In this document: positions 24,881 to 37,996 of the stretch, piece by piece
How positions within the stretch are numbered: the stretch's first letter is position 1
Layout of the letters: every line of letters starts with the position of its first letter
Origin: Mycolicibacterium moriokaense
GTDB lineage: Bacteria; Actinomycetota; Actinomycetes; Mycobacteriales; Mycobacteriaceae
Reading direction: 5' to 3'
Length of the DNA stretch: 64,000 bases
Assembly: GCF_003347205.1 (NCBI RefSeq)
Contig: NZ_QQBJ01000020.1
Coordinates: 1 to 64,000, forward strand
Translations under genes and position numbers: made by a program
Notes under the pieces: generated by a model
Seen by the model: only the letters and a program-made list of their open reading frames with translations
Told to the model about the DNA's origin: nothing
The model's database searches: none

Positions 24881-27376
24881 TTACTCCGCGGCCTCGACTT
24901 CGGCGTCGCTCTCCTCTGCGTTGCGAGCAATCGCAATCAGTGTCGCGCCCTCGCCCAGGTTCATCAACCGAACGCCCTTGGTCTGACGGCCGGCTTTGCG
25001 AACCTGTCGCGCAGCGGTGCGGATGACGCCTCCGCCCGACGTGATGGCGTAGAGCTCGGTTTCGTCATCGACCACCAGCGCTCCAACCAGACTGCCACGT
25101 CGCTTGTCGAATTGAATGGTCAGCACCCCTTTACCGCCGCGGCCCTGCACCGGGTACTCGTCGATCGCGGTGCGTTTCGCGTAGCCGCCCGCCGTGGCGA
25201 CCAGCAGGAACGTGTCGGCTTGCACCACGTTCAGCGACAGCAGGGCGTCGTCGGTGTTGAACCGCATGCCCTGCACACCGGAGGTGGCCCGGCCCATCGG
25301 CCGCAGCGCCTCGTCGGTTGCCGAGAAGCGGATCGACTGGCCCTTGGCCGACACCAGCAACAGGTCGTCGTCGGCCGAGCACAACACCGCGCCCACCAGT
25401 TCGTCGCTGTCGCGCAGGTTCACCGCGACGATGCCGCCGGAGCGGTTGGAGTCGAAGTCGGTCAGCTTCGACTTCTTCACCAGGCCGTTGCGGGTGGCGA
25501 GCACCAGATACGGCGCGTCCTCGTAGCCCTTGATCTGGATGACCTGGGCGATCCGCTCCTCCGGCTGGAAGGCCAGCAGGTTCGCGACGTGCTGCCCGCG
25601 CGCGGTTCGCGACGCCTCCGGCAGGTCGTAGGCCTTCGCGCGGTACACCCGGCCCTGCGTGGTGAAGAACAGGATCCAGTCGTGGGTGGAGCAGACGAAG
25701 AAGTGGTTGACGATGTCGTCCTGCTTCAGGCCGGCTCCCTGGACGCCCTTGCCGCCGCGCTTCTGGCTGCGGTAGAGGTCGGTCTTGGTCCGTTTGGCGT
25801 AGCCGGTCTCGGTGATCGTGACGACGACGTTCTCGCGCGCGATCAGGTCTTCGTCGCTGACCTCGCCGTCGGCGGCGACGATCTTGGTGCGACGGTCGTC
25901 GCCGTGCTTGTCGACGATCTCCTTGAGCTCGTCGCGGACGATGGCCCGCTGCCGTTCGGGCTTGGCCAGGATGTCCTCGAGGTCGGCGATCTCGGCCTCG
26001 ATCTTGGCCAGGTCGTCGACGATGCGTTGCCGTTCCAGTGCAGCCAGCCTGCGCAGCTGCATGTCCAGGATCGCCTGGGCCTGGATCTCGTCGATGTCGA
26101 GTAGTTCGATCAGGCCTTGGCGGGCCACGTCGACCGTCTCCGACGCCCGGATCAGGGCGATCACTTCGTCCAGCGCGTCGAGTGCCTTGACCAGACCGCG
26201 CAGGATGTGGGCCCGCTCGTTGGCCTTGCGCAGCCGGTAGGTGGTGCGCCGGACGATCACATCGAGCTGGTGGTTGACATAGTGGCGAATCAGCTGATCG
26301 AGACGCAGCGTGCGGGGCACGCCGTCGACGATCGCCAGCATGTTGGCGCCGAAGCTGGTCTGCAGTTGGGTGTGCTTGTAGAGGTTGTTCAGCACCACCT
26401 TGGCGACGGCATCGCGCTTGATCTCCACGACGATGCGCAACCCGACGCGGTCACTGGACTGGTCCTCGATGTTCGAGATGCCCGCGAGCTTCCCGTCGCG
26501 GACCTGTTCGGCGATCGAGGTGATGAAGTTGTCGTGGTTGACCTGATACGGCAGCTCGGTGATGACGATGCCGGTGCGGCCGCGGGAGTCCTCCTCGATC
26601 TCCACCACACCGCGCATCCGGATCGACCCGCGCCCGGTGGTGTAGGTGTCGTGGATGCCCTGCGAGCCGACGATCAACCCGTAGGTCGGGAAGTCTGGGC
26701 CCTTCACCTTCTTGGTGACGGCCGCCAGGGTCGCCTCCTCGTCGGCCTCGTGATTCTCCAGACACCAATACACGGCGTCGGCGAGCTCGCGCAGGTTGTG
26801 CGGCGGAATGTTGGTGGCCATGCCCACCGCGATGCCGCCCGAGCCGTTGGCGAGCAGATTCGGGAACCGGCTCGGCAGAACGGTCGGCTCCTGCACGCGG
26901 CCGTCATAGTTCGGGATGAAATCGACTGTCTCCTCGTCGATTTCGCGCAGCATCTCCATCGCCAGCGGAGTGAGACGCGCCTCCGTGTACCGCATGGCGG
27001 CCGGCGGGTCGTTGCCCGGCGAGCCGAAGTTGCCCTGGCCGTCGACCAACGGGTAGCGCAGCGACCACGGCTGGGCCATCCGGACCAGGGTGTCGTAGAT
27101 CGACGCGTCGCCGTGCGGGTGGTAGTTACCCATCGTCTCGGCAACGGAGCGTGCGGATTTGGCGTGGCTGCGGTCCGGCCGGAAGCCCGAATCGAACATC
27201 GCGTACAACACGCGGCGGTGCACGGGCTTGAGGCCGTCCCGGACCTCCGGCAGGGCACGGCCCACGATCACGCTCATCGCGTAGTCGATGTAGCTGCGCT
27301 GCATCTCCTGCTGGATGTCGACCGGTTCGACGCGATCTCCTGCTTCGTCGCCGGGCGGCAACGTGGTGTCAGTCAT
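24881..27376 (-). CDS. gyrA: DNA gyrase subunit A
   Basis: The breakage-reunion subunit of DNA gyrase (831 aa), which introduces negative supercoils. The winged-helix/tower region (1-500) carries catalytic Tyr130 in [10 protein letters not shown]. The quinolone-resistance region reads [18 protein letters not shown], with Gly89, Asp90, Ala91 and Asp95, the usual mycobacterial residues and none of the common resistance changes. The C-terminal beta-pinwheel has the GyrA box QKRGGKG and related QGRGGKG. No intein interrupts the Tyr130 site, unlike in some mycobacteria. It lies 34 bp after gyrB. Confidence 0.97.
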   Translation of the reverse strand: MTDTTLPPGDEAGDRVEPVDIQQEMQRSYIDYAMSVIVGRALPEVRDGLKPVHRRVLYAMFDSGFRPDRSHAKSARSVAETMGNYHPHGDASIYDTLVRMAQPWSLRYPLVDGQGNFGSPGNDPPAAMRYTEARLTPLAMEMLREIDEETVDFIPNYDGRVQEPTVLPSRFPNLLANGSGGIAVGMATNIPPHNLRELADAVYWCLENHEADEEATLAAVTKKVKGPDFPTYGLIVGSQGIHDTYTTGRGSIRMRGVVEIEEDSRGRTGIVITELPYQVNHDNFITSIAEQVRDGKLAGISNIEDQSSDRVGLRIVVEIKRDAVAKVVLNNLYKHTQLQTSFGANMLAIVDGVPRTLRLDQLIRHYVNHQLDVIVRRTTYRLRKANERAHILRGLVKALDALDEVIALIRASETVDVARQGLIELLDIDEIQAQAILDMQLRRLAALERQRIVDDLAKIEAEIADLEDILAKPERQRAIVRDELKEIVDKHGDDRRTKIVAADGEVSDEDLIARENVVVTITETGYAKRTKTDLYRSQKRGGKGVQGAGLKQDDIVNHFFVCSTHDWILFFTTQGRVYRAKAYDLPEASRTARGQHVANLLAFQPEERIAQVIQIKGYEDAPYLVLATRNGLVKKSKLTDFDSNRSGGIVAVNLRDSDELVGAVLCSADDDLLLVSAKGQSIRFSATDEALRPMGRATSGVQGMRFNTDDALLSLNVVQADTFLLVATAGGYAKRTAIDEYPVQGRGGKGVLTIQFDKRRGSLVGALVVDDETELYAITSGGGVIRTAARQVRKAGRQTKGVRLMNLGEGATLIAIARNAEESDAEVEAAE

Positions 27377-27410
27377 GTGGTTTCAGTCCTAAACTGGTTT
27401 GAAACTTTGC

Positions 27411-29688
<2,278 letters not shown>

Positions 29689-30249
29689 TCACCCGTAGGT
29701 GTCGCGCGGTCCGCGCCCTGCGATGTGATATCGGCCCTTGCGCCAGGACGGGGCCACCGGTCCGACGATCCTCAGCGACGTGACCACACCGTCGCCGACC
29801 GCCGCCGCAATCTTAGCCAGAAGCTGTCCCTGAACCATGCGTAATTGGGTCGCCCACGCCGTCGATTCGGCAGACACGCTCAGCACGCCTTCGCGCAGGG
29901 TGGTCGGCGTGGCGTGGGCGGCGATCTGCTCGCCGACCACGGACTGCCACTGGCCGAATACCGTGCCTTCGGCCACCCGTCCGGACCACCCTCGCGTCTT
30001 CGCCAGATCGCGGGTGGCGGAAGCCAGCGTTTGTGGGTCGCGCGAATCAGGCCCGGGTCCAGACCATGAACGGCGCCGGCCCGCGACGCGTCGGGCGGTG
30101 GGGGAGTTACGCCCGCGGCCGACGTCCTTGCCCTGACTGCGGGCCGCGCCACGGGCTTCTTCGAGGGTCCGCCGGACCAGATCCATGCCTCTCAGTCCGG
30201 CGAGGTGCTCAGGCGGGGCGACGGCGTCGGGATCGGGGTCGTCGGTCAT
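29689..30249 (-). CDS. DUF721 (DciA-like) protein (Rv0004-like)
   Basis: A 186-aa protein. The basic, disordered N-terminal half is followed by a DUF721 domain (about 85-170: [67 protein letters not shown]). DUF721 proteins include DciA, which loads the replicative helicase in bacteria lacking DnaC; mycobacterial Rv0004 has been placed in that group. The start overlaps the recF stop by 4 bp, consistent with a dnaN-gnd-recF-DUF721 operon beside the origin. Confidence 0.88.
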   Translation of the reverse strand: MTDDPDPDAVAPPEHLAGLRGMDLVRRTLEEARGAARSQGKDVGRGRNSPTARRVAGRRRSWSGPGPDSRDPQTLASATRDLAKTRGWSGRVAEGTVFGQWQSVVGEQIAAHATPTTLREGVLSVSAESTAWATQLRMVQGQLLAKIAAAVGDGVVTSLRIVGPVAPSWRKGRYHIAGRGPRDTYG

Positions 30250-31394
30250 GCCTGCACCATTGAGACCCGGCCGTTGTCGCCGTCCTGCATGGCGATCTCG
30301 ATACGGCGGGCGTCCCAGTCACCGGGGATGTCGTCGCCGACGGCGGCCGTCACCAATACCTGCTCGGCGGTGGCCGCCACCCCGGCCAATGCGCGCCGCC
30401 TCGCCGTGTCCAACTCGGCGAACACGTCGTCGAGCAACAGCACCGGATCACTGCCTTCTGAGCGCAACAACTCGTAGGCCGCCAGCCGCAACGAGAGCGC
30501 CATGGACCACGATTCACCGTGGCTTGCAAAGCCTTTGGCGACCTGGTCGCCCAGCCGCAGTTCCAGATCGTCGCGGTGCGGGCCAACCAGGCAGACGCCG
30601 CGTTCGATCTCGGCGTCGCGTCGCCGGGCCAGCGCATCCAGCAGCGCGGCCTCGAAAAACTCCACGGTCTCGTTGTGTCCATCGATCTGTTCGACCTTGC
30701 TGCGGTAGTGAATCGCGGCCGGCCGCGACGCCGGGGCCAGGAGTTGATACGCCTTCTCGACCTCGGGATACAACTCGTTGACCAGTTCCACCCGGGCGGC
30801 GATCAGTTGCGCACCGTGCTCGGCCAAGTGGCCGTCCCACACATCGAGGGTGTCCGCCAGACCGCGGTCGCCGCGATGCCGCGCGCCCGCAGCGGTCTTC
30901 AGCAACGCCGTGCGCTGGCGCAGCACCTTGTCGTAATCGGCGCGCACCGCCGCGATCCGCGGGCGTCTGATGGTTGCGAGTTCGTCGAGGTAGCGCCGCC
31001 GTTCGGCGGGATCGCCGCGCACCAGAGCCAGGTCCTCCGGCGCGAACATCACCGCTCGCATCACCCCCAGCACTTCGCGGGCCGACCGGACCGGCGATCT
31101 GTTCAGCCGCGCCTTGTTCGCCCGGCCCGCGACCACCTCGAGATCCACCGCGAGCTCACGACCTTCGTTGACCACGATCGTCGAAATGATGGCGCGCTCG
31201 GCACCCGCCCGCAGCAGCGGAGCATCCGAGGCGACTCGGTGTGAGCCAAGTGTCGATGAATACCACAGGGCCTCAACGAGATTGGTCTTCCCGTAGCCGT
31301 TGGGCCCCACGAAGACGGTGCGGCCGGGCTCGAGGTCCAGGTCGACCTGAGCCCATGACCGGAAGTCCTGCAGTCCCAGGCGGCGGACGTACAA
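30246..31394 (-). CDS. recF: RecF, recombination/gap-repair ATPase
   Basis: An SMC-like ATPase (382 aa) that binds single-/double-strand DNA junctions and helps load RecA at gaps. It has Walker [10 protein letters not shown] (about 30-38), the signature region [14 protein letters not shown], and Walker [14 protein letters not shown]. The start codon is TTG at 31394, one base after the gnd stop; the N-terminus [14 protein letters not shown] is conserved in RecF. It overlaps the DUF721 gene by 4 bp. Confidence 0.95.
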   Translation of the reverse strand: MYVRRLGLQDFRSWAQVDLDLEPGRTVFVGPNGYGKTNLVEALWYSSTLGSHRVASDAPLLRAGAERAIISTIVVNEGRELAVDLEVVAGRANKARLNRSPVRSAREVLGVMRAVMFAPEDLALVRGDPAERRRYLDELATIRRPRIAAVRADYDKVLRQRTALLKTAAGARHRGDRGLADTLDVWDGHLAEHGAQLIAARVELVNELYPEVEKAYQLLAPASRPAAIHYRSKVEQIDGHNETVEFFEAALLDALARRRDAEIERGVCLVGPHRDDLELRLGDQVAKGFASHGESWSMALSLRLAAYELLRSEGSDPVLLLDDVFAELDTARRRALAGVAATAEQVLVTAAVGDDIPGDWDARRIEIAMQDGDNGRVSMVQA

Positions 31395-31395
31395 G

Positions 31396-32289
31396 TTATC
31401 CGGACTCGCTGACCCGCTTCACCGCGTGGCCACCGAATTGGTTGCGCAGCGCCGCGACGGCCTTCATGGTGGGGGAGTCCTCCTGCCGGGACAGGAACCG
31501 AGCGAACAGCGATGCGGCGATACCGGGAACGGGGACCCTCAGTCGAATCGCCTCTTCCACTGTCCAGCGGCCCTCGCCGGAATCCTCGGTGTACCCGGAG
31601 ATCTCCGTCAGCCCCGGATCCTCCTTGAGCGCCTTGGCCAGCAGCTGCTGCAGCCAGGACCGCACCACCGTGCCGTTCGTCCAGGCTTGGTAGACCGCCT
31701 GCGGATCCTTGATCAAGTCTTCGGCGGCCAGCACCTCATAACCCTCGGCGTAGGCCGTCATCAGCGCGTATTCGATGCCGTTGTGCACCATTTTGGCGAA
31801 GTGGCCCGCACCGACCGGGCCGGCGTGGACGAATCCGTCTTCGCGGGGTCCTGGCGGCCGCAGCGTGTCGAAAATCGGCATCGCCCGCTCGACGTCGGCG
31901 TCGCTGCCGCCGACCATCAGGCCGTAGCCTTCCTTGAGACCCCAGATACCACCCGACACACCGGCGTCGATGAAGGCAATGCCCTTCTCGCCCAACAGTT
32001 TTGCATGCGGACCGTCGCCGGTGTAGCGCGAGTTGCCGCCGTCGATGACCAGGTCCCCCTCGGACAGTTCGCCGGCCAGGTCGGTGATCGTCGAGTCCGT
32101 GATCGGACCCGACGGCACCATCACCCAGACCACCCGCGGCGGCTTCAACGCCTCGGCCAGTGCAGCCAGCGTCGGGACGTCGGAGACTTCGGGCCGCGGG
32201 TCGAAGCCGATCACCTCGTGGCCGCCCTCGCGCAGGCGTTCCCGCATGTTGAAGCCCATCTTGCCCAGGCCGATCAATCCCAATTGCAC
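31396..32289 (-). CDS. gnd: 6-phosphogluconate dehydrogenase, short (Gnd/GntZ-like) form
   Basis: An oxidative pentose-phosphate pathway enzyme that converts 6-phosphogluconate to ribulose 5-phosphate and CO2 with reduction of NAD(P). It is 297 aa, the short decarboxylating form, against about 480 aa for the classic enzyme. The Rossmann motif [36 protein letters not shown] and the conserved Lys region [16 protein letters not shown] are visible. The GTG start has AAAGAGG upstream. Placement between dnaN and recF is seen in M. smegmatis relatives; a replication link is not implied. Confidence 0.93.
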   Translation of the reverse strand: MQLGLIGLGKMGFNMRERLREGGHEVIGFDPRPEVSDVPTLAALAEALKPPRVVWVMVPSGPITDSTITDLAGELSEGDLVIDGGNSRYTGDGPHAKLLGEKGIAFIDAGVSGGIWGLKEGYGLMVGGSDADVERAMPIFDTLRPPGPREDGFVHAGPVGAGHFAKMVHNGIEYALMTAYAEGYEVLAAEDLIKDPQAVYQAWTNGTVVRSWLQQLLAKALKEDPGLTEISGYTEDSGEGRWTVEEAIRLRVPVPGIAASLFARFLSRQEDSPTMKAVAALRNQFGGHAVKRVSESG

Positions 32290-32322
32290 GTGCAGCCTCT
32301 TTCGTCTCGGGGGTGGGGAGCC

Positions 32323-33528
32323 CTATCCCGGGAGCCGCACCGGCATCAACAAGTAGACGTAATCGGTCTGCGCCGCGGGGAAAGGCCCCGGGCCGCTACC
32401 GACCGTGTCGTCCTCATCGTCGCGTGCCGGACGCAACACCGCAGGACGGCTGGGTGTCGTGAAACCGAACGTCACGCGTTCCGAATGCAAAGATCCCAGG
32501 CCATCGGTCAGATACGTCGGGTTGAAGGCGATGGTCAGAGGTTCGCCTGCGAAGTCGACGGGGATGTCCTCCTCCGCGCGGCCGACGTCGTCGGCGCCGG
32601 CCGACAACTTCAGCACGTCATCGGAGAACTCCATCCGGACCTGCGCCCCGCGGTCGGCCACCAGCGCAACGCGCTTGATCGCCTCGGTCAACTCGGCCAC
32701 GCCGATGGTGGCCACCGCCGTGTGTTCGGTCGGCAACAGCTGGCGGAACTTCGGGAACTCCGCATCGAGCAGCCGGGTGGTGCTGCGCTTGCCGTCACTG
32801 CGAATTCCGAGCAGCCCCTCCTTGCCGACAGCCGACCCCGCGCCGAGCGCCAGGTGCACATCACCGGCCCCGGTGCCCGCTTTCGCGGCCTCGGCGAGCG
32901 TCTTCGCGGGCACCAGCACCGCGGCCTCGACATCGGCCGAGTCCGTCGACCAGGTCAGCTCACGAACAGCGAGCCGAAACCTGTCGGTGGCAGCCAAAAC
33001 CACGCTCTCGCCCGAGATTTCGACGCGGATACCGGTCAGCATCGGCAGCGTGTCGTCCTTGCCGGCGGCGACCGCCACCTGGCCGATCGCCTCGCCGAAC
33101 AGTTCGGCGGAAATGACACCAGTCTCATCGGGCAGTGCCGGCAGCGCCGGGTAGTCCTCGACCGCCATGGTCGGCAACGAGAATTTGGCGCTGCCGCAGG
33201 TCAACAAGACCCGAGTGCCCTCGACACTGACATCCACCGGTTTGGCCGGCAGTGCCCTGGTGATGTCGGACAGCAGTCGTCCGGACACCAAAACCGTTCC
33301 AGGAGAAGCTATTTCGGCGGCAACATGTACTTCCGCCGATACTTCGTAGTCGAATCCCGAAATCGTCAGGCCTTCGTCGGAACCCGACAGCAGCACACCG
33401 GCGAGCACCGGAACCGTCGGCCGGGTGGGCAGGTTGCGGGCCACCCAGGCCACCGCGTCGGCGAAGTCTTCGCGCACCAACCGGAATTTCAAATCGGAGA
33501 GACCAACCGTCGTTGTCGCCACGTCCAT
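32323..33528 (-). CDS. dnaN: DNA polymerase III beta sliding clamp
   Basis: The sliding clamp (401 aa), a ring-forming processivity factor made of three similar domains. Family features include [34 protein letters not shown] at the start and a C-terminal end [12 protein letters not shown] with the conserved M-P-(V/M)-R-(L/I) motif at the protein-binding pocket. The ATG follows GAAGGGA. It lies across the origin from dnaA in the same direction, the usual dnaA-oriC-dnaN order. Confidence 0.97.
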   Translation of the reverse strand: MDVATTTVGLSDLKFRLVREDFADAVAWVARNLPTRPTVPVLAGVLLSGSDEGLTISGFDYEVSAEVHVAAEIASPGTVLVSGRLLSDITRALPAKPVDVSVEGTRVLLTCGSAKFSLPTMAVEDYPALPALPDETGVISAELFGEAIGQVAVAAGKDDTLPMLTGIRVEISGESVVLAATDRFRLAVRELTWSTDSADVEAAVLVPAKTLAEAAKAGTGAGDVHLALGAGSAVGKEGLLGIRSDGKRSTTRLLDAEFPKFRQLLPTEHTAVATIGVAELTEAIKRVALVADRGAQVRMEFSDDVLKLSAGADDVGRAEEDIPVDFAGEPLTIAFNPTYLTDGLGSLHSERVTFGFTTPSRPAVLRPARDDEDDTVGSGPGPFPAAQTDYVYLLMPVRLPG

Positions 33529-34027
33529 AGTGTCCCTTCGATCAACTCACAACGAATGCTCTAACCAGCGGTTTCTCCGACGCTCACGCATCGGTCCCCC
33601 AGTGTCTGTGCAACGACGTTAACGCCTGTCGAAGAACCACCGTAGAGCTTTCAGCGCCATCTTGAAAGCTAATCGATCGGCCTGACATCCGAGGTCAGGG
33701 CCATGGCGTGACGTGCTGTGAGCGCGATGTCCCCAGGGGCCCTCTTCTGAGAGAAAACTATGGAGAGATACAAGCAACAGTATTAGGTGCTGTGGAAACT
33801 GTGGATGAAGCAGCGTCGGTGCTGTACCAACGCGTGTGGGGGTGTGAGTTACTTGTGGAGCAGTGTGCGGCGCGGTTGGGACGGCTGGGGACAGCGGCCG
33901 TGTTGTGCAGCGGACGACACATGGTCGCGCGAAACTTCCCGTAATTCTCCACATAGGTGTGCACAGGCCGTGGCTGTGACAAGTGTTGCGGCGGTGACGA
34001 AAGTTTTTTGAAGAATTCTGCGGACGG
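33529..34027. other. oriC: oriC: chromosomal replication origin region
   Basis: This 499-bp gap between dnaA and dnaN is the standard mycobacterial origin position. Degenerate DnaA boxes on both strands include TGTGGAAAC (33791), TGTGGATGA (33800), TGTGGAGCA (33854) and TTCTCCACA (33945); further TGTG cores are scattered across 33790-33970. An AT-rich patch with T6 (about 34001-34018) near the dnaA end could be the unwinding element. None of the boxes is a perfect TTATCCACA. The gap also holds the dnaN promoter and RBS. Confidence 0.8.
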
Positions 34028-35530
34028 TCAGCGCTTGGCGCGCTGCCGGATGCGGGTCGTGAGTTCTTTGACTTGATCGAACACCTCACGCCGCTCCGCC
34101 ATTTCGCCGCGGATCTTCTTCTCTGCGTACATGACGGTGGTGTGGTCGCGGCCGAAGGCCTGGCCGATCTTCGGCAGTGAGAGGTCGGTCAGCTCGCGGC
34201 ATAGATACATCGCGATCTGCCGGGACTGCGCCAGTGCCCGGGTCTTGCCGGGTCCGCGAAGCTCCTCGACGGTGGTCTCGAAGTACTCCGCGGTGGCGGC
34301 CATGATGCCGGCGGTGCCGATCTGGATGCTGTTGACGTCGGCGATCAGGTCGCGCAGCACGATTTCGGCGAGCGACTTGTCGATGGGCGTCTTGTTCAGC
34401 GACGCGAAGGCGGTGACGCGGATGAGCGCTCCCTCGAGTTCGCGGATGTTGCGCTCGATGCTGCTCGCGATGAGTTCCAGGACGTCGCCGGGCACGTCGA
34501 GGCGGTCCATCTGCGCCTTCTTGCGCAGGATGGCGATCCGGGTTTCCAACTCGGGCGGCTGGACGTCGGTGATCAGCCCCCACTCGAACCGGGTGCGCAG
34601 TCGGTCCTCGAGGGTGGCCAGCTGCTTGGGAGGCCGGTCCGAGGAGATGACGATCTGCTTGTTCGCGTTGTGCAGTGTGTTGAACGTGTGGAAGAACTCC
34701 TCCTGGATGCCTTCCTTGCCCTCGATGAACTGGATGTCGTCCACCAGGAGCACGTCAATGTCGCGGTAGCTGCGCTTGAACGAAGCCTTGCGGTCATCGC
34801 GCAGCGAGTTGATGAAGTCGTTGGTGAACTCTTCGGTCGAGACGTACTTGACCCGCATGCCGGGAAAGAGCCGCTGCGCGTAGTTGCCTGCGGCGTGCAG
34901 CAGGTGGGTCTTGCCGAGACCGGATTCACCCCAGATGAAGAGCGGGTTGTAGGCCCGGGCCGGCGCCTCGGCGATGGCCAGGGTGGCGGCGTGAGCAAAC
35001 CGGTTGGAAGCCCCGATGACGAAGGTGTCGAAGGTGTAGCGCCGGTTCAGGCTGATCGAGTTGGCGTCGGCCGGGCCGGAGCTGCGCGGCCCGCTGGAGA
35101 AGTAGGTCGGCCAGCTCTCTTCGGCGCTGGCGAGGGCTTCGCTGACTTCGTCGATCTCGTCGACGTCCGTCTCTGCGGGGGTGTCGATGGCGTGGACGTG
35201 ACCCTCGTCGTGTTCGTCCGGGCCGGGGCTGGCGATTCGCACACCCAGTTCGACGCGTTGGCCCAGCTGTCGGCTCAATGCCGAGATGATCGGTTCGCGA
35301 AGGTGCCGCTCGATCTCGTTCTGCACGAAGCTGGTCGGCACCGACAGCAGGGCAAAGCCCTCGGTGATCACCAGTGGCTTGACCAGCTTCAACCAGGCTC
35401 TTTGCTGGGGGGTGAGGCCGGGCGAGGACGATCCGCCGTTGACCGGATCGCGGCTCGGGCCGTCGCCGTTGAGCTCAGCAAGAACCGTGTTCCATACGGC
35501 GACGAAAGGAGGGTCGGGGTCAGCTGTCAA
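34028..35530 (-). CDS. dnaA: DnaA, chromosomal replication initiator
   Basis: The AAA+ initiator that binds DnaA boxes and opens oriC (500 aa). Domain I (about 1-100) is followed by an acidic linker (about 103-140), the AAA+ domain with Walker [10 protein letters not shown] (201-209) and Walker [14 protein letters not shown], and domain IV with the signature [13 protein letters not shown]. The TTG at 35530 ([15 protein letters not shown]...) matches the conserved N-terminus and has GAGGGGG upstream. The frame stays open 18 codons further, but those codons have no family support. Confidence 0.97.
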   Translation of the reverse strand: MTADPDPPFVAVWNTVLAELNGDGPSRDPVNGGSSSPGLTPQQRAWLKLVKPLVITEGFALLSVPTSFVQNEIERHLREPIISALSRQLGQRVELGVRIASPGPDEHDEGHVHAIDTPAETDVDEIDEVSEALASAEESWPTYFSSGPRSSGPADANSISLNRRYTFDTFVIGASNRFAHAATLAIAEAPARAYNPLFIWGESGLGKTHLLHAAGNYAQRLFPGMRVKYVSTEEFTNDFINSLRDDRKASFKRSYRDIDVLLVDDIQFIEGKEGIQEEFFHTFNTLHNANKQIVISSDRPPKQLATLEDRLRTRFEWGLITDVQPPELETRIAILRKKAQMDRLDVPGDVLELIASSIERNIRELEGALIRVTAFASLNKTPIDKSLAEIVLRDLIADVNSIQIGTAGIMAATAEYFETTVEELRGPGKTRALAQSRQIAMYLCRELTDLSLPKIGQAFGRDHTTVMYAEKKIRGEMAERREVFDQVKELTTRIRQRAKR

Positions 35531-35585
35531 TGACGGGTACCCCCTCAAGCTGGTCCAAGGGACCACCAAGAGAACGAGGGCCAAC

Positions 35586-35618
35586 TGTCCACATAGTTAT
35601 CCACAGCCTGTGGACAGG
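35586..35618. promoter_or_regulatory. Cluster of three DnaA boxes upstream of dnaA
   Basis: CTGTCCACA (35586-35594), the perfect box TTATCCACA (35598-35606) and, inverted, TGTGGACAG (35610-35618) lie within 33 bp, 56 to 88 bp before the dnaA start. They most likely allow autoregulation of dnaA or contribute to origin function. The surrounding 35531-36074 gap (544 bp) holds the dnaA and rpmH promoters and no further gene. Confidence 0.8.
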
Positions 35619-35892
35619 GACAGTTGCCGTCGCTCTGTTGTCTACCGGCGAGGGCGCCGCGGGCTTGGGCTCGTCACAGAGGTCGTGCAGTCTGTGGGCT
35701 CGCAGCCTGTCGGGCACTCTCACTTCGTTGTCTGGTCGCCGTGCCGATGTCGGAACGGCATTGCCAGAAGCTAACAGTTTTCTGCCGTAGTGCCAACCGT
35801 TCTGCAACATTGGCTGGGGGTGAGTTCGGGGCGGCGCCGAGGCGGTGACGGCTGTGGCGGATGTCAACGTTTCGAGGGTGGTCGGACGAGGT

Positions 35893-35921
35893 TTGACCCA
35901 GGCAAATCTCGTCAGTACCCT
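35893..35921 (+). promoter_or_regulatory. Promoter of the rpmH operon
   Basis: TTGACC (35893-35898) and TACCCT (35916-35921) are separated by 17 bp, a close match to a housekeeping sigma-A promoter. It points toward rpmH about 150 bp downstream and agrees with the rpmH promoter position known from M. smegmatis. Confidence 0.65.
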
Positions 35922-36074
35922 CGAACAGTCGCCCGAAAGTGGTGACACGGCTGCGATCCGGATTTTCAGGAGACCGCGCCGGCAAGCGAGCGAAAACGAA
36001 GAGCTTACCAACGGCGAGCGCGCTGCGACCTGTGTGTCGGATGCGGTTGCCAGACGCAACAAGGAGTGACGGCC

Positions 36075-36218
36075 GTGGCCAAGGGCAAGAGGACCTTTCA
36101 ACCCAACAACCGGCGCCGGGCGCGGGTGCATGGGTTCCGGCTGCGTATGCGTACCCGGGCGGGCCGCTCGATCGTGTCCAGCCGGCGTCGTAAGGGCCGC
36201 CGCGCGCTGACTGCGTAA
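36075..36218 (+). CDS. rpmH: 50S ribosomal protein L34
   Basis: A 47-aa, highly basic ribosomal protein. It reads [20 protein letters not shown]... and ends [11 protein letters not shown], typical L34. The GTG start has AAGGAG 9 bases upstream. It heads the plus-strand rpmH-rnpA-yidD-yidC series, divergent from dnaA across a shared regulatory region, a near-universal bacterial arrangement. Confidence 0.96.
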   Translation: MAKGKRTFQPNNRRRARVHGFRLRMRTRAGRSIVSSRRRKGRRALTA

Positions 36219-36239
36219 TTCGACGCAGGGTTCAGCGCG

Positions 36240-36596
36240 GTGCTTCCGGCGCAGAACCGGATGACGCGGTCGACGGAATTCGGTGCCACAGTCAATCGAG
36301 GGGTGCGCGCAGCGCAGCCCGATATCGTCGTGCACGCACGTCGCTGTGGCGATGACGGAGCGGGCCCGAGGGTCGGTCTGGTGGTCGCGAAGTCGGTGGG
36401 CAATGCGGTGCAGCGGCATCGCGTGGCGCGGCGACTGCGGCATGTGGCGCGAACCGTGATCGACGAACTGGACCCGACGGACCGGGTGGTGATCCGGGCG
36501 CTTCCCAGTAGCAAGTACGCGATCTCGGCGCGGCTCGAACAGCAACTGCGTGTCGCGTTGAAGCGGGCTCAGCTGCTGGACGGGGCGCGGCGCTGA
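36240..36596 (+). CDS. rnpA: Ribonuclease P protein component
   Basis: The 118-aa basic protein subunit of RNase P, which trims tRNA 5' ends together with the RnpB RNA (not in this window). The family motif region [26 protein letters not shown] is visible, preceded by the start [17 protein letters not shown]. The GTG start lies 21 bp after rpmH. The stop overlaps the yidD ATG by one base. Confidence 0.95.
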   Translation: MLPAQNRMTRSTEFGATVNRGVRAAQPDIVVHARRCGDDGAGPRVGLVVAKSVGNAVQRHRVARRLRHVARTVIDELDPTDRVVIRALPSSKYAISARLEQQLRVALKRAQLLDGARR

Positions 36597-36865
36597 TGGC
36601 ACGCATTCTCATCTTTTTGATCCAGCTGTATCGCAACACCGTCTCTCCGTTGCGGTTGCCCACGTGCCGGTTCACTCCGACGTGCAGCCAGTACGCGGTC
36701 GAGGCCCTCGCCGAGTACGGGGTGTTGCGGGGCGGCTGGCTGGCCGCGGTCCGCCTGGCGAAGTGCGGTCCGTGGCATCGGGGAGGATGGGACCCGATAC
36801 CCGAGCGCCGCGGGCCCCACCCGCAGAGCGCCAGCGACGACGCTAGGAGCAAGTCGGTTGTTTAA
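36596..36865 (+). CDS. yidD: YidD, membrane protein insertion efficiency factor
   Basis: An 89-aa protein of the UPF0161/YidD family, thought to help YidC insert membrane proteins. It has an amphipathic N-terminus ([19 protein letters not shown]) and the family core [46 protein letters not shown], including the conserved cysteines. It overlaps rnpA by 1 bp and yidC by 8 bp. Confidence 0.94.
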   Translation: MARILIFLIQLYRNTVSPLRLPTCRFTPTCSQYAVEALAEYGVLRGGWLAAVRLAKCGPWHRGGWDPIPERRGPHPQSASDDARSKSVV

Positions 36866-37961
36866 CTGGTTCAGCCTGGACATCATCTATTACCCGGTGT
36901 CGGCGATCATGTGGGCCTGGTACAAGTTGTTCGCCTTGCTGCTGGGGCCCTCGAACTTCTTCGCATGGGGCCTGTCGGTGATGTTCCTGGTGTTCTCGCT
37001 GCGCGCCATCCTGTACAAGCCGTTCGTCCGGCAGATCCGGACGACACGGCAGATGCAGGAACTGCAGCCGCAGATCAAGGCGCTGCAGAAGAAGTACGGC
37101 AAGGACCGCCAGCGGATGGCGCTGGAGATGCAGAAGCTGCAGCGCGAGCACGGGTTCAACCCGATCCTCGGCTGCCTACCGATGCTGGCGCAGATCCCGG
37201 TGTTCCTCGGTCTGTATCACGTGCTGCGGTCGTTCAACCGGACCCAGGGCGGCTTCGGTCAGCCGAAGCTGTCGCCGGAACTGAACCGGACCATCGGCAA
37301 CTACGTCTTCAGCCCGACCGACGTCGCGCACTTCCTCGACGCGAATCTGTTCGGTGCGCCGATCGGCGCGAACATGATCCAGAAGACAGGTCTGGACGCG
37401 TTCACCGAATTCAACCGGGCGTCGGTGATTGCGGTGGGTGTGCCGCTGATGATCGCGGCCGGTGTCGCGACCTACTTCAACAGCCGGGCGTCCGTGGCGC
37501 GGCAGAGTCCGGAGGCCGCGGCCAACCCGCAGACGGCCATGATGAACAAGCTGGCGCTGTACGTGTTCCCGCTCGGCGTTGTGGTGGGCGGTCCGTTCTT
37601 GCCGCTGGCGATCATCCTGTACTGGTTCTCGAACAACATCTGGACGTTCGGCCAGCAGCACTACGTGTTCGGCAAGATCGAGAAGGAAGAAGAAGCCAAG
37701 AAGCTGGAAGCGATCGAGCGGCGCGCGGCCAATGCGCCGGCACCGGGAGCCAAACCGAAGCGCGGTCGCAAAGGCGAGACATCGGCGGGCGGCGGTACGC
37801 CGGATTCCGCTGAGGTGACCGACGGGGACCGCAGCGAGTCGACCGACGGCGAGTCCAACGGTGAAGCACCGAAGCCGGAAGGCAACGGCGGGGCGAAGGC
37901 GACGCCGCCCCCAGGGGCGGCCCCCCGGCCGGGTGCCCGACCGAAGAAGCGAAAGCGTTGA
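36858..37961 (+). CDS. yidC: YidC membrane protein insertase
   Basis: An Oxa1/YidC-family insertase (367 aa) that places proteins in the cytoplasmic membrane alone or with Sec. About five membrane segments are visible, starting [20 protein letters not shown], with the conserved loop [34 protein letters not shown] and [23 protein letters not shown]. The C-terminus is a charged, Pro/Lys-rich cytoplasmic tail (about 280-367). The start is TTG, with AGGAG upstream inside the end of yidD. Confidence 0.95.
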   Translation: MFNWFSLDIIYYPVSAIMWAWYKLFALLLGPSNFFAWGLSVMFLVFSLRAILYKPFVRQIRTTRQMQELQPQIKALQKKYGKDRQRMALEMQKLQREHGFNPILGCLPMLAQIPVFLGLYHVLRSFNRTQGGFGQPKLSPELNRTIGNYVFSPTDVAHFLDANLFGAPIGANMIQKTGLDAFTEFNRASVIAVGVPLMIAAGVATYFNSRASVARQSPEAAANPQTAMMNKLALYVFPLGVVVGGPFLPLAIILYWFSNNIWTFGQQHYVFGKIEKEEEAKKLEAIERRAANAPAPGAKPKRGRKGETSAGGGTPDSAEVTDGDRSESTDGESNGEAPKPEGNGGAKATPPPGAAPRPGARPKKRKR

Positions 37962-37996
37962 CCGGAACCTACCGGCGAATGAGGAGATGACAAGAG

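Noticed and set aside
26900-27100. Possible GyrA intein site near Tyr130
   Set aside because: The protein reads through [10 protein letters not shown] without interruption.
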